DNA of 64,000 nt from Shinella sumterensis (GTDB lineage: Bacteria > Pseudomonadota > Alphaproteobacteria > Rhizobiales > Rhizobiaceae), in NCBI RefSeq assembly GCF_004514425.2, contig NZ_MYFN02000005.1, positions 62,001-126,000 of the forward strand, read 5' to 3'. The notes under the pieces were generated by a model that saw only the letters and a list, made by a program, of their open reading frames with translations, did not search any database and was not told where the DNA came from. This document shows positions 27,420 to 36,710 of the stretch, piece by piece (within the stretch, counting starts at the first letter, position 1; every line of letters starts with the position of its first letter). The translations under genes and the position numbers were made by a program.

Positions 27420-28658
27420 CTAGCGGGCGGGAGCACCCTCAAATGCGGCTTCGGGGCCCGAAAGCCAGCGATCCAGACCGTTCGCCGCCGCGCGTCCGCT
27501 TGCAAGGCAGGCGGTCAGGAGATAGCCGCCCGTCGGGGCCTCCCAGTCGAGCATTTCGCCGGCGACGAAAACGCCCGGCAGCGCCTTGAGCATGAAGGCC
27601 GCGTCGATGGCGTCGAATGCGACACCGCCGGCCGACGAAATCGCCTCGGCGATCGGGCGCGGCCGCACGAGCCGGACCGGCACCGCCTTGATGGCGGCCG
27701 CCAGCGCGGCGGGGGAGAGTGCCGCGCTATCGGCAAAGCCCTCGCGCAGAAGCGCCGCCTTCACGCCGTCAAGCCCCGCCCCTTTGCGCAGCCGGCTGGA
27801 GAAGCTCGCCTTGCCGCCCTGCCGTGCCAGATCGCTTTCCAGTCGCTCGGCGCTGCGGCCGGGCGCCAGATCGAGCATCAGCGTCGCCGCCCCCGTTTCC
27901 TCCAGCGCATCGCGCAGCACCGCGGCATGGGCATAGATCAGGCTGCCTTCCACGCCCGTCTTCGAAATCACGAACTCGCCCGGGATGGTGCCGGCCACCG
28001 ACTGCGCCGTCACGCCCTTGACCGGCACCCCGGCGAATTTCTCCGTGAAGAAGGCCGACCAGTCCACGTCGAAACCGCAATTGGCCGGACGGAACGGCGC
28101 CAGCGCCACGCCCTTCGCGGCAAGCATGTCGACCCAGCCGGCATCCGAACCGAGCCGCGGCCAGCTTGCGCCGCCGAGCGCCAGAAGCACCGCATCGAAG
28201 GCCATGGTCCCCGGCCCTTCCGGCGTCTCGATCGAAAGCCCGCCCGGCGCAAAACCGGTCCAGCGATGGCGCACGCGGATGTCGACGTCCTGCGCCTCCA
28301 GACGCGCGCGCCAGGCACGCAGCAGCGGCGAAGCCTTCATCACCGTCGGGAAGACACGGCCGGAGGTGCCGACGAAGGTTTCCGTGCCGAGGCCCTGCGC
28401 CCAGGCCCGCATATCCTGCGGCGTGAAACCATCGAGTGCCGGCCGCAACCGTTCATTGGCGGCACCGAAACGGGTGATGAAGCGGTCGTAGGGCTCCGCG
28501 TGGGTGAGGTTCAGGCCGGATTTGCCGGCAAGCAGGAATTTTCGCCCGATGGTGGGCATGGCCTCCAGCACGGTGACAGCGTGGCCGCGTGCCGACAGCA
28601 CCTCCGCCGCCATCAGCCCGGCCGGCCCGCCGCCGACGATCCCGATCCGCTTGCCCAT
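27420..28658 (-). CDS. HI0933-family flavoprotein (TIGR03862 type)
   Basis: The 412-residue protein starts with the FAD motif IGIVGGGPAGLMAAEVLSARG and has the family block TIGRKFLLAGKSGLNLTHAEP near residue 38. Near the C-terminus it shows GVFVAGEMLDWEAPTGGYLL, the HI0933/YhiN signature. The biochemical role of the family is not established; members are often listed as NAD(P)/FAD-dependent oxidoreductases. The ATG at 28658 begins exactly at the FAD motif, so a 45-residue upstream extension was rejected. It stands alone between purU and the cupin gene. Confidence 0.85.
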   Translation of the reverse strand: MGKRIGIVGGGPAGLMAAEVLSARGHAVTVLEAMPTIGRKFLLAGKSGLNLTHAEPYDRFITRFGAANERLRPALDGFTPQDMRAWAQGLGTETFVGTSGRVFPTVMKASPLLRAWRARLEAQDVDIRVRHRWTGFAPGGLSIETPEGPGTMAFDAVLLALGGASWPRLGSDAGWVDMLAAKGVALAPFRPANCGFDVDWSAFFTEKFAGVPVKGVTAQSVAGTIPGEFVISKTGVEGSLIYAHAAVLRDALEETGAATLMLDLAPGRSAERLESDLARQGGKASFSSRLRKGAGLDGVKAALLREGFADSAALSPAALAAAIKAVPVRLVRPRPIAEAISSAGGVAFDAIDAAFMLKALPGVFVAGEMLDWEAPTGGYLLTACLASGRAAANGLDRWLSGPEAAFEGAPAR

Positions 28659-28770
28659 CGCACACCCGCCTTCAAACCCGTCGCCGTTCTCATAGAGGCT
28701 CCGCGGCGACCGCGCCAGTGATCGCGGCCCGTCCGGCGTGTAGGATAGCGGCAGCGAATCGGAGAGAGCC

Positions 28771-29175
28771 ATGGATATCAGACGCAACGGCACCAGCCCC
28801 TCGACATCGGGCCCTGCGGATTACTTTACCGGCAATGTGCGCCTCGACACGCCGTTCAAGGCGGAAGCGCCGGGCCGCGCCGGCGGCGCGATCGTGACAT
28901 TCGAACCCGGCGCGCGCACCGCCTGGCACACCCATCCCCTCGGCCAGCTGGTCATCGTCACCGCCGGCCTCGGCTGGGCGCAGCGCGAAGGCGGCCCGAT
29001 CGAGGAAATCCGTCCGGGCGATGTCGTGTGGTTTCCGCCCGGCGAAAAGCACTGGCACGGCGCCACCGACAGGACCGCCATGACCCATGTGGCCATCGCC
29101 GAAGCCGAGAACGGCTCGCCGGTGACGTGGCTGGAAAAGGTGACGGACGAACAGTACCACGGCAAGGGCGCCTGA
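28771..29175 (+). CDS. Small cupin protein resembling bacterial hydroxynitrile lyases
   Basis: The 134-residue single-domain cupin has metal ligands in WHTHPLGQ (two histidines and a glutamine) and in GEKHWHG (a histidine). The string [16 protein letters not shown], followed by [12 protein letters not shown], closely matches the cupin hydroxynitrile lyases described from acidobacteria (Granulicella and Acidobacterium), which cleave mandelonitrile with manganese. The physiological role of this group is unknown, and many relatives are annotated simply as cupins. A ribosome site GGAGAG precedes the ATG. It is divergent from the HI0933-family gene. Confidence 0.82.
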   Translation: MDIRRNGTSPSTSGPADYFTGNVRLDTPFKAEAPGRAGGAIVTFEPGARTAWHTHPLGQLVIVTAGLGWAQREGGPIEEIRPGDVVWFPPGEKHWHGATDRTAMTHVAIAEAENGSPVTWLEKVTDEQYHGKGA

Positions 29176-29201
29176 CAGGCAGGCGCCCGCCTGCCGATAC
29201 C

Positions 29202-30824
29202 TTAGCCGTGCAGGCCCGGCGCCTCCTGTCCCGTCTGCGCGACATATTCCGTATAGCCGCCCGGATATTGGTGCACGTCGTCGCCGTTGAGTTCCAGAAC
29301 CCGGTTCGACAGCGCGCCGAGGAAGTGGCGGTCGTGCGAGACGAAGAGCATGGTGCCCTCATAGTCCGAAAGCGCCTTGATCAGCATTTCCTTCGTGTCG
29401 AGGTCGAGATGGTTCGTCGGCTCGTCGAGGATGAGGAAGTTCGGCGGATCGAACAGCATCGCCGCCATCACCAGACGCGCCTTCTCGCCGCCTGACAGCA
29501 CCCGGCACTTCTTTTCGACGTCGTCGCCGGAAAAGCCGAAGCAGCCGGCCAGCGTGCGCAACGGCCCCTGGCCGGCCCGCGGAAACTCCGCCTCCAGCCA
29601 TTCGAACACCGTCAGGTCGCCGTCAAGCAGGTCCATCGCATGCTGTGCAAAATAGCCGACCTTGACGCTCGCGCCGACCGTCACGCTGCCGCTATCAGGT
29701 TCCGCGGCACCTGCGACAAGCTTCAGCAGCGTCGACTTGCCCGCACCGTTGACGCCCATCACGCACCAGCGCTCGCGCCGGCGGACGAGGAAGCTGAAAT
29801 CCCGGTAGATCGCCCGGCTGCCGTAGCTCTTGTCGATGTTGCGGATATTGACGACGTCCTCGCCGGAGCGCGGCGCCGGCTGGAACTCGAACATCACGGT
29901 CTGGCGCCGCCGCGGCGGCTCGACGCGCTCGATCTTGTCGAGCTTCTTCACGCGGCTCTGCACCTGCGCGGCATGGGAGGCGCGCGCCTTGAAGCGCTCG
30001 ATGAACTTGATCTCCTTGGCGAGCATCGCCTGCTGGCGTTCGAACTGCGCCTGCTGCTGTTTTTCGTTTTGCGCGCGCTGCTGCTCGTAGAAGCCGTAAT
30101 CGCCCGAATAGGTGTTGAGCGAGCCGGCATCGATCTCGATGATCTTCGTCACGATGCGGTTCATGAACTCGCGGTCGTGCGAGGTCATCAGGAGCGCGCC
30201 GTCGTAGTTTTTCAGGAACTGCTCCAGCCAGATCAGGCTTTCCAGATCGAGGTGGTTGCTCGGCTCGTCGAGCAGCATGACGTCCGGGCGCATCAGAAGA
30301 ATTCGGGCAAGCGCCACGCGCATCTTCCAGCCCCCGGAGAGCTTGTCGACATCGCCGTCCATCATCTCCTGGCTGAAGCTCAGGCCCGCCAGAACCTCGC
30401 GCGCCCGGCTTTCCAGCCCGTAGCCGTCGAGCTCCTCGTAGCGCGCCTGCACCTCGCCGTAGCGCTCGATGATCTCGTCCATCTCGTCGAGGCGGTCGGG
30501 GTCGACCATGGCGGCCTCGAGTTCGCGCAGTTCGGCGGCGACGGAACTGACCGGCCCTGCCCCGTCCATCACCTCGGTGACGGCGCTGCGGCCCGCCATC
30601 TCGCCAACATCCTGGCTGAAATAGCCGATCGAGACGTTCTTCTCGACGGAGACCTGACCCTCGTCCGGCTGCTCCTGCCCGGTGATCATGCGAAACAGCG
30701 TCGTCTTGCCGGCGCCGTTCGGCCCGACAAGCCCGATCTTCTCGCCGCGATTGAGCGCGGCGGCCGCCTCGATGAAGAGGATGCGATGGCTGTTGGACTT
30801 GCTGATATTCTCGATGCGGATCAT
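29202..30824 (-). CDS. ABC-F family ATPase
   Basis: The 540-residue protein has two ATP-binding cassettes without membrane segments. Walker A motifs are GPNGAGKTT near residue 34 and GVNGAGKST near residue 358; signature motifs are LSGGWKMRVALA and LSGGEKARLVMA; Walker B motifs are VMLLDEPSNHLD and FLILDEPTNHLD. The long linker between them is rich in charged residues, as in the ABC-F group. These proteins act on ribosomes as translation factors (EttA, Uup, YbiT type). The YbiT-like branch is the best guess. Its stop lies 26 bases from the end of the cupin gene. Confidence 0.92.
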   Translation of the reverse strand: MIRIENISKSNSHRILFIEAAAALNRGEKIGLVGPNGAGKTTLFRMITGQEQPDEGQVSVEKNVSIGYFSQDVGEMAGRSAVTEVMDGAGPVSSVAAELRELEAAMVDPDRLDEMDEIIERYGEVQARYEELDGYGLESRAREVLAGLSFSQEMMDGDVDKLSGGWKMRVALARILLMRPDVMLLDEPSNHLDLESLIWLEQFLKNYDGALLMTSHDREFMNRIVTKIIEIDAGSLNTYSGDYGFYEQQRAQNEKQQQAQFERQQAMLAKEIKFIERFKARASHAAQVQSRVKKLDKIERVEPPRRRQTVMFEFQPAPRSGEDVVNIRNIDKSYGSRAIYRDFSFLVRRRERWCVMGVNGAGKSTLLKLVAGAAEPDSGSVTVGASVKVGYFAQHAMDLLDGDLTVFEWLEAEFPRAGQGPLRTLAGCFGFSGDDVEKKCRVLSGGEKARLVMAAMLFDPPNFLILDEPTNHLDLDTKEMLIKALSDYEGTMLFVSHDRHFLGALSNRVLELNGDDVHQYPGGYTEYVAQTGQEAPGLHG

Positions 30825-30924
30825 GGAAACGGGCCTCGTCGTGTGCCAGCCCTATGCCATGACGCAGCGCAAAAAGTCCACGCATTCGTCACGGCAAACC
30901 GCACAATCCGGGGGCCGAGCCCGT

Positions 30925-31551
30925 CTAGTTCGCCGGCGCGGCGATCTTCGCCTTGACGAACACGTCGTAGCGCGTGCTCTTCCCGATGATCTGGTGGGAG
31001 GGCTTGCGTATGCCCGCCATGGGCTGCGCCCGCAGCGGCCATTTCAGCACGACACGGTTCTGCGCGGCTTCGAGCGCGGCCTGCATCAGCTCCACGGCAT
31101 CGGGGTCGGCACCGACGATATCGCGGATCAGCCGCATCTCCTTCTTCACCAGCGCCGTCTTGTCGCGTGGCGGATGCATCGGGTCGATCAGCACGACCTG
31201 CGGCGCCAGCCCAGCCAGCAGTTCGCGGGAATCGCCGTGGATCAGCGTCATGCGCGCGACCGTCTCGGCATAGCGCCCGCCTTCCGCCCGCGCCCGCGCG
31301 ATGCCCTCGGCAAGCAGCGCATGCATCTGTTCGGAGCGCTCGATGAGCGTGACCCGCGCGCCGAGCGACGCCAGCAGAAACGCGTCCCGCCCCAGGCCCG
31401 CGGTCGCATCCACGATGTCAGGCGTGACGCCCGGGGAAAAGCCCGCGGCCTTTGCCAGCCCCTGCCCGCGCCCTTCACCCGAACGGAAGCGGTGGCCGAC
31501 GGCCCCACCGACGAAATCGACGATCAATGGCGATTTTTCGAGTTTCTGCAC
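30925..31551 (-). CDS. rsmJ: 16S rRNA (guanine-1516-N2)-methyltransferase family
   Basis: The protein matches RsmJ (YhiQ), which methylates G1516 of 16S rRNA. Diagnostic stretches are LIVDFVGGAVGHR near the N-terminus, DIVDATAGLGRDAFLLASLGARV (the S-adenosylmethionine site), VVLIDPMHPPRDKTALVKKEMRL, and KSTRYDVFVK at the C-terminus. The start is uncertain: the GTG at 31551 leaves ten bases after the preceding gene and begins eight residues before the conserved region, giving 208 residues. Longer forms starting at 31602 or 31632 would overlap the pseudouridine synthase gene. Pairing with another RNA-modifying enzyme gene fits an RNA modification operon. Confidence 0.85.
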   Translation of the reverse strand: MQKLEKSPLIVDFVGGAVGHRFRSGEGRGQGLAKAAGFSPGVTPDIVDATAGLGRDAFLLASLGARVTLIERSEQMHALLAEGIARARAEGGRYAETVARMTLIHGDSRELLAGLAPQVVLIDPMHPPRDKTALVKKEMRLIRDIVGADPDAVELMQAALEAAQNRVVLKWPLRAQPMAGIRKPSHQIIGKSTRYDVFVKAKIAAPAN

Positions 31552-31561
31552 GCTGTCGGTC

Positions 31562-32230
31562 TCAGAAGGGAACGGGAGCCCGGTAGGTGACCTCCGAGCC
31601 ATCGGGATGGCGGAAGCCCAGCTCCTCCGCATGCAGATGCAAGCGGTTCACGCTCGAAAGCGCAAGACCGTCCGCGTAGAATTCATCGCCGAGGATGACA
31701 TGGCCGAGCGCTTTCATGTGCACCCGCAGCTGATGGGTGCGGCCGGTCAGCGGAAAGAGCCGCAGCCGTGTCGTGGTCTCGCCGCGCGCCATCACCTCAA
31801 AGCGCGTGCGGGCCGGCTTGCCGTTTTCGAAATCCACGCGGTGCCGCGGCTTGTTCTCGGGGTCGATCGCCAGCGGCAGATCGATCTCGCCCGCCTCGTC
31901 CGCAACCCGCCCCCAGACCACGGCCACATAGGACTTGCGCGTGGTGCGTGCCTCGAACTGCTGCGCCACGAAGGCATGGGCCTTTCGATTGCGCGAGAAG
32001 ACGACGACGCCGGACGTGTCCTTGTCCAGCCGATGCACGATCAGCGCCTGCGGCGACGACGCCTGCACCCGTGTCAGCAGGCTGTCCTGCAGCGCGGGAT
32101 GCCGTCCGGGTACCGAAAGCAGCCCGCTCGGCTTGTCATAGACGAGCAGATCGGCGTCGCGGTGAAGCAGCGACAGATGGGGCTCCAGCGGCGGATGATA
32201 GACCGGCGCATCTTCCGAGTAAGAATTCAT
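31562..32230 (-). CDS. RluA-family pseudouridine synthase
   Basis: The 222-residue protein is a single-domain RluA-type synthase without an S4 domain. The catalytic aspartate is D69 in VHRLDKDTSGVVVFSR. Other family blocks are LLVYDKPSGLLSVPG and LTGRTHQLRVHMKALGHVILGD. RluA isomerises uridines in 23S rRNA (position 746) and tRNA (position 32); the short length fits RluA itself better than RluC or RluD, but I do not assign a symbol. It lies directly upstream of rsmJ on the same strand. Confidence 0.88.
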   Translation of the reverse strand: MNSYSEDAPVYHPPLEPHLSLLHRDADLLVYDKPSGLLSVPGRHPALQDSLLTRVQASSPQALIVHRLDKDTSGVVVFSRNRKAHAFVAQQFEARTTRKSYVAVVWGRVADEAGEIDLPLAIDPENKPRHRVDFENGKPARTRFEVMARGETTTRLRLFPLTGRTHQLRVHMKALGHVILGDEFYADGLALSSVNRLHLHAEELGFRHPDGSEVTYRAPVPF

Positions 32231-32281
32231 GGCGCGCCATTAGCACGTTTCCCGAGCCTTGTGCATCAGCAGCGCGCAGGC

Positions 32282-32304
32282 GGCCCCTTGGCGAACAAGG
32301 GGCC
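32282..32304. terminator. Perfect hairpin at the end of the lsr operon
   Basis: GGCCCCTTG and CAAGGGGCC pair around a five-base loop just after the aldolase stop at 32315 and before the pseudouridine synthase gene. No T-run follows on either strand, so termination is plausible but not certain. Confidence 0.5.
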
Positions 32305-32314
32305 CGCTCCGGCG

Positions 32315-33568
32315 CTAGTTCGCGCCGACCTTCAGCTTGGCCTGCTCCAGCGACCAGTATTCCATATCGAACAGGTCGGCCTCGCCGATGGGGGTGAAGC
32401 GGCCATAGGCTTCGGCGGCGTTGATGGCGCGTGTCGCCTGCTCGCAGAGATCGCCGCCGATCACGGCGGCCTTGGCGCTCGCACCCAGCGCATAGACCCC
32501 CTTGTTCCTGACGAGGACGACGCGCGGATAAACGTCGAGCATCTGCTTCGGCTCGCTGGTGCGCGTGGCGTTTCGCGCGAAGTAAGCCCTGTAGCGGTCG
32601 GCATAGGCGGCAAGCGCCGCATCGATCGCGTCCGCGTCCGCGTCGGCCTCGATGACCATCGGCCACGGTTTGATGCGGATGACGTGATCGGGCGTCACCG
32701 TGCCGCGCAGGCCGATCTCCTCGACGTCAGCCTTGCCCGCATGGGCGCGGATGGCGGCGGTGGAGCGATAATCCAGGAAGACGCCCTTTGCGAAAGGCGA
32801 GCCGTCACGGACGAGCGCCGTCTCCAGCCGCGCCCTGAGCGCCATGTCCTCCGGGCCGTCGCTGGGCTGCGGGCCGGTAAGCGCCACACCCTTCCGGGCA
32901 AGCTCCTGCTCGGCCATGGTGACGAATTCGATCATCAGCTCGTAGGAGGTGCGGGCACCGTCGGCGAAGGTGAAGAGCCCGTGATTCTCCAGCCAGAGGC
33001 CCTCGCAGCCGGGATGCTCGCGATAGATGCGGTCGGCGACGATGGAAAGATCGAAGCCCGGCATGACATACGGCACATAGGCGAGCCGATCGCCATAGAT
33101 GCGCCGGACCGGCTCGCGCATGTCCGGCTGGTCGGCCAGCGCCAGGATGGCCGTCGCATGGGTATGGTCGACGAAGGCGAAGGGCAGGAAGGCGTGCAGC
33201 AGCGCCTCGACGGACGGGTTGGGCGCGTCCGCATCGATCAGGCTGGCGCGCAGCAGCGACACCATGTCGGGGTCGGAAAGCCTGGGTCCATTGCGGGTTT
33301 CCAGCAATGGTTCGAGACGCACGGCCGGCAGGCCCGGCGCCTCGATCGTGTCAAGATCCCAGCCGCTGCCCTTGATATGCATCAGCGCCTCGCCCGTCGC
33401 CGACGTGACCTTGACGGAGGTGTTTCCGCCGCCATGCAGCACGAGATCGGGATCGCCGCCGATGATGCGCGAGGTATAGATGCGAAGGCCAAGCGCCTCG
33501 CTCTGCCCTGCCGCCAGCGCGGCCTCCACGTAGCGGGCTGCAGTCTCGTCGTTCCAGCGGCTTTTCAT
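32315..33568 (-). CDS. Class II aldolase/adducin family protein in the lsr operon
   Basis: The 417-residue protein resembles the aldolase half of the bacterial RhaD-type bifunctional enzymes but lacks their short-chain dehydrogenase domain. Zinc-binding histidines are likely in VDHTHATAIL and LENHGLFTF; the N-terminal LHGGGNTSVK is the phosphate-binding block of class II aldolases. It follows lsrB with a gap of 66 bases and takes the place where enteric operons have lsrF. I infer that it acts on a phosphorylated AI-2 breakdown product such as 3-hydroxy-2,4-pentanedione 5-phosphate. An unrelated sugar-phosphate substrate cannot be excluded. The ATG at 33568 is preferred; a longer frame has no similarity. 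Confidence 0.82.
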   Translation of the reverse strand: MKSRWNDETAARYVEAALAAGQSEALGLRIYTSRIIGGDPDLVLHGGGNTSVKVTSATGEALMHIKGSGWDLDTIEAPGLPAVRLEPLLETRNGPRLSDPDMVSLLRASLIDADAPNPSVEALLHAFLPFAFVDHTHATAILALADQPDMREPVRRIYGDRLAYVPYVMPGFDLSIVADRIYREHPGCEGLWLENHGLFTFADGARTSYELMIEFVTMAEQELARKGVALTGPQPSDGPEDMALRARLETALVRDGSPFAKGVFLDYRSTAAIRAHAGKADVEEIGLRGTVTPDHVIRIKPWPMVIEADADADAIDAALAAYADRYRAYFARNATRTSEPKQMLDVYPRVVLVRNKGVYALGASAKAAVIGGDLCEQATRAINAAEAYGRFTPIGEADLFDMEYWSLEQAKLKVGAN

Positions 33569-33598
33569 GCGTATCGTCCTGTCTTTGGAAATGGATAC

Positions 33599-33622
33599 GG
33601 CGGGCGGCCGAAGCCGCCCGCC
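33599..33622. terminator. GC-rich hairpin between lsrB and the aldolase gene
   Basis: GGCGGGCGGC and GCCGCCCGCC pair perfectly around CGAA. There is no T-run. The position directly after the binding-protein gene suggests an mRNA-stabilising or partially terminating hairpin that lowers expression of the aldolase. Confidence 0.5.
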
Positions 33623-33634
33623 GCGCATGCGTGA

Positions 33635-34666
33635 TCAGAAGTCGAAGTTGGCGATATTGTCCTTGGTGAAGACCGTGCGCTCGGGAAGCAGGATGATGCC
33701 GTTGCCGTCGGCCTCGTAGTCGTAGCCCTGGACCTTGTTTGCCGAGACTTCGACGGTGCCGACACCGGGGATTTCCAGCTTGTCGCCGACCTTCATCGGG
33801 CCGTTCTTGAGGACATGATCGGCGACATAGACCGAGATCTTGCCCTGCTGCGTGACATCCCACAGGCCGAAGCGCTGGATGGTGCCGCGCTCGATATAGG
33901 GGCGCATGACGTTGGGCGTGGAGAAGCCGACGATGGTGACGCCCTCGGCACGCTTCAGGTTTTCGGCAGCCTGCGCGGCCGCCGGCAGGGCATTGGCATC
34001 GGGCGCGATGATCGCATCGAGATCCGGATAGGTCTGCAGGATGCTTTCGGCCGTCTGCAGCGACTTCTGCGCGTCGTTATAGCCGTATTGCGTGGTGACG
34101 ATTTCCCAGCCCGGATGCTCCTTGGCGATCTTCGCCTTGGCGGCTTCGGCCCAGGCGTTCTGGTCGGTCACGGTCGGGCTGGAATAGAAGAAGGCGACCT
34201 TTGCCTTTTCCTTCGTCACGCCTTCGGCCGCCATGTCGACGAGCAGGCCGCCGAGCTGCTCGGGCGTGCCCTGGTTGATGTAGTAGCTGCGGCAATCCGG
34301 GTTGACGTCGCTGTCCCAGGTCATGACGAGTACGCCGCGGTCCATGGCGCGCTTCAGCGCCGGGCACAGGCCGTCCGGCGAGACGGAGGAGACGATCAGC
34401 GCATTGTAGCCCTGGTTGACGAAGTTGTTGATGAACTGCACCTGGCCGGAAACGCTGGGTTCCGTCGGGCCATCATAGGTGACCTTCACGCCGAGCTCCT
34501 CGCCGGCCTTCGTCGCGCCAGCGCCGCCAGAGGTGAAGAAGCCGACACCCACCAGCTTGGGGATGAAGGCGATCTGGTTTTCGGCATGGGCCGTGCCCGA
34601 GGCGAGCATGGTGCCGGCAACGAGCGCGGCGGCCAGAGCACCGGATTTCAACATGGACTTGATCAT
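33635..34666 (-). CDS. lsrB: AI-2 periplasmic binding protein
   Basis: LsrB binds autoinducer-2 in the periplasm and delivers it to the Lsr importer. The 343-residue protein has a signal peptide (hydrophobic stretch to ASGTAHA at about residue 26) and then matches enteric LsrB almost residue for residue: [49 protein letters not shown] (with V for A-V here: [16 protein letters not shown]), and [17 protein letters not shown] is near the C-terminus. This level of match includes the known AI-2 pocket region. The ATG at 34666 lies at optimal distance from AGGAGG; an ATG six bases earlier is too close to it. Confidence 0.96.
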   Translation of the reverse strand: MIKSMLKSGALAAALVAGTMLASGTAHAENQIAFIPKLVGVGFFTSGGAGATKAGEELGVKVTYDGPTEPSVSGQVQFINNFVNQGYNALIVSSVSPDGLCPALKRAMDRGVLVMTWDSDVNPDCRSYYINQGTPEQLGGLLVDMAAEGVTKEKAKVAFFYSSPTVTDQNAWAEAAKAKIAKEHPGWEIVTTQYGYNDAQKSLQTAESILQTYPDLDAIIAPDANALPAAAQAAENLKRAEGVTIVGFSTPNVMRPYIERGTIQRFGLWDVTQQGKISVYVADHVLKNGPMKVGDKLEIPGVGTVEVSANKVQGYDYEADGNGIILLPERTVFTKDNIANFDF

Positions 34667-34668
34667 TC

Positions 34669-35682
34669 TCATTCTCCTCCTGAAGTGACCGCCGCCCGGG
34701 ATTTTTTCTGTTGCCGGGCGACGGCGATGAAATCGGCCAGCATGGCGCTTCCGTGGCGCAATGCGACCGCGACAACCAGCAACCCTCCCGAAAGTGCGCT
34801 GGAAATCTGGCTGGGCACACCGGTGGCCTGCAGGCCCTGCTGCAGGTAGCCGATGACGAAGGTGGCAATCAGCGTGCCGAGGATGGACCCCTGGCCGCCA
34901 TAGATCGAGGCGCCACCAAGCACGGCGGCCGTAACGGCAGGCAGAAGCGTCGCCGAACCGAGGTCCACGCGGGCTGAACCGAAATAGGCCGACATGACGA
35001 GACCGGCGATGGCGGCCGAAACGCCGGTGATGACATAGGTGATGGTCTGCACGCGCCCGACCGGGATGCCGGCAAAGCGCGCGGCACTTTCCGACTCGCC
35101 GGACAGGAAGACGGCGCGGCCGAAACGCGTGAAATGCAAAAGCACGATCAGCACCAGCGCGAGCACAAGGAACAGCGCGAGCGGCGCCGGCAGGCCGAGA
35201 ACCTGGGCATAACCGAAGGCGTTGAAGGCATCCGGGAAGTTGCCGATGCCCTCGTAGCCGCCCGCGCCGACAAGACCCGACGCGACCGTCGCGGTGCCCT
35301 GGAAGAGATAGAGGCTGCCGAGTGTCACGACGAGCGGCTGGATCTTCGACAGATGGGTGACAGTGGCGTTGAGCAGCCCGCACAGCGCACCGGCGACGAG
35401 CGCCAGCGCAATCGAGAGCGGCAGCGGCACGCCGTAGAAGGTGGCGACGCCGAAGACGATGGCGGCAAGGCCGATCACCGAGGCGAAGGACACATCGATG
35501 CCGCCGGCGATGATGACCAGGGTGAGCGGCAGGGCGACGATGCCAATCTGCACGAAATCCGAGGTGCCGTAGATCAGGTTCGCGACATTGAGGAAGCGCG
35601 GATTGATGATGCCGAAGATGACGAGTTCGGCGACCAGCATGACGAGGAGCGCGGTCTCCCAGCGGAAGATCAGCTTTTTCAT
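34669..35682 (-). CDS. lsrD: AI-2 ABC transporter permease LsrD
   Basis: The 337-residue integral membrane protein belongs to the ribose-type permeases and is the second permease of the AI-2 importer. Hydrophobic segments run through most of the length; [16 protein letters not shown] near residue 60 and [19 protein letters not shown] near residue 255 are the family motifs. The ATGA overlap with lsrC upstream and the near-overlap with lsrB downstream confirm the lsrACDB order. Assignment to LsrD rather than LsrC rests on position and on the N-terminus [18 protein letters not shown]. Confidence 0.93.
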   Translation of the reverse strand: MKKLIFRWETALLVMLVAELVIFGIINPRFLNVANLIYGTSDFVQIGIVALPLTLVIIAGGIDVSFASVIGLAAIVFGVATFYGVPLPLSIALALVAGALCGLLNATVTHLSKIQPLVVTLGSLYLFQGTATVASGLVGAGGYEGIGNFPDAFNAFGYAQVLGLPAPLALFLVLALVLIVLLHFTRFGRAVFLSGESESAARFAGIPVGRVQTITYVITGVSAAIAGLVMSAYFGSARVDLGSATLLPAVTAAVLGGASIYGGQGSILGTLIATFVIGYLQQGLQATGVPSQISSALSGGLLVVAVALRHGSAMLADFIAVARQQKKSRAAVTSGGE

Positions 35683-36710
35683 CGGCCCGCCTCCACGGTC
35701 TGTGCCGTTGTCGTTTCATCGGATGGGACGGGGCCGCGCGCATGCACGGCGTAGCGGCGGGCACGGATGCGCCGATCGATGATCTGGCGGATGCGCCCGT
35801 CGAGCAAAAGCACCGAAAGCAGGATGGCGCCGGCAATGAAGTCGTTCCAGTAGGCGGGGATCTTCAGGAAGACGAGCGCGCTGTCGATGGAGGTTATGAA
35901 GATGACGGCCGAAAACACGCCCGCGACCGAGCCGGTGCCGCCAAGCAGGCTGACACCGCCGAGCACGTTGACGGCAATCGCCTTCAGCTCGACGCCGTTG
36001 CCGGCCTGGTTGGGAATGAAACCGATCTGCGCGGCGAAGACGAGGCCGGCAAGTGCGGCGCAAAGGCCCGTCGCGACGAAGGCCGTGAACTGCACGCGCC
36101 GCACCGGCACGCCGAGATGGTGGGCGGCGGCGCGGTTGTCGCCGACGGCGTAGAAATAGCGGCCGAAGCGTGTCTTGCGCAGGACATGCCAGGCGAGCGC
36201 GACGAGAAGAAGCACGACGACGGTCAGCGCCGAGAAGCCGAAGCCGAGATTGCCGGCGAGCGCCTTCAGGCCCTGCGGCAGGTCCTCGATCCACCGCCCG
36301 CCCGTCAGCACCAGCATGATGCCGCGATAAAGGCCGAGCGTGCCGAGCGTGGCGACGATGGAGGGTATGCCGAGATAGGCGACCATCAAACCGTTGAAGG
36401 CGCCTGCGGCGGCGCCGGTCATCAGGCAGAAGACGATGGCGAGCGGCAGGCCGGCGCCGGCATTGAGCGAGAGGCCCAGCACGGCGGCGCTGAGGCCCAG
36501 CACGGAGCCGCTGGACACATCGATGTTGCGCGTGAGGATGACGATCATCGTGCCGAGCGAAATCAGCATCAAGACGAGGCTGTTGGAGATGACGACCGAG
36601 GCGGTGGCGCCCGAGAGATAGCCGGGCGCGACTGCACCGATCGCCGCATAGGCGACGGCGAGCACGACGATGAGCGTTGCAACGCGGTTGCGAGCGAAAA
36701 GATCAAGCAT
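35679..36710 (-). CDS. lsrC: AI-2 ABC transporter permease LsrC
   Basis: The 343-residue membrane protein is the first permease of the AI-2 importer. [22 protein letters not shown] near residue 55 and [18 protein letters not shown] near residue 250 are the motifs of the ribose/LsrC permease family, and the remaining sequence is a series of hydrophobic segments. The ATG at 36710 lies eight bases before the end of lsrA, so the genes overlap; longer upstream frames are antisense-like shadows of lsrA in another frame. The C-terminal tail is polar and probably cytoplasmic. Confidence 0.93.
   Translation of the reverse strand: MLDLFARNRVATLIVVLAVAYAAIGAVAPGYLSGATASVVISNSLVLMLISLGTMIVILTRNIDVSSGSVLGLSAAVLGLSLNAGAGLPLAIVFCLMTGAAAGAFNGLMVAYLGIPSIVATLGTLGLYRGIMLVLTGGRWIEDLPQGLKALAGNLGFGFSALTVVVLLLVALAWHVLRKTRFGRYFYAVGDNRAAAHHLGVPVRRVQFTAFVATGLCAALAGLVFAAQIGFIPNQAGNGVELKAIAVNVLGGVSLLGGTGSVAGVFSAVIFITSIDSALVFLKIPAYWNDFIAGAILLSVLLLDGRIRQIIDRRIRARRYAVHARGPVPSDETTTAQTVEAGR

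Noticed and set aside
32315-33568. Rhamnulose-1-phosphate aldolase RhaD
   Set aside because: The short-chain dehydrogenase domain of the rhizobial RhaD type is missing and the gene lies in an AI-2 operon, not with rhamnose genes.
33635-35836. A 733-residue open frame that looks like a permease-binding protein fusion
   Set aside because: The N-terminal half is a wrong-frame reading of lsrD; the real lsrB starts at 34666 with its own ribosome site and signal peptide.
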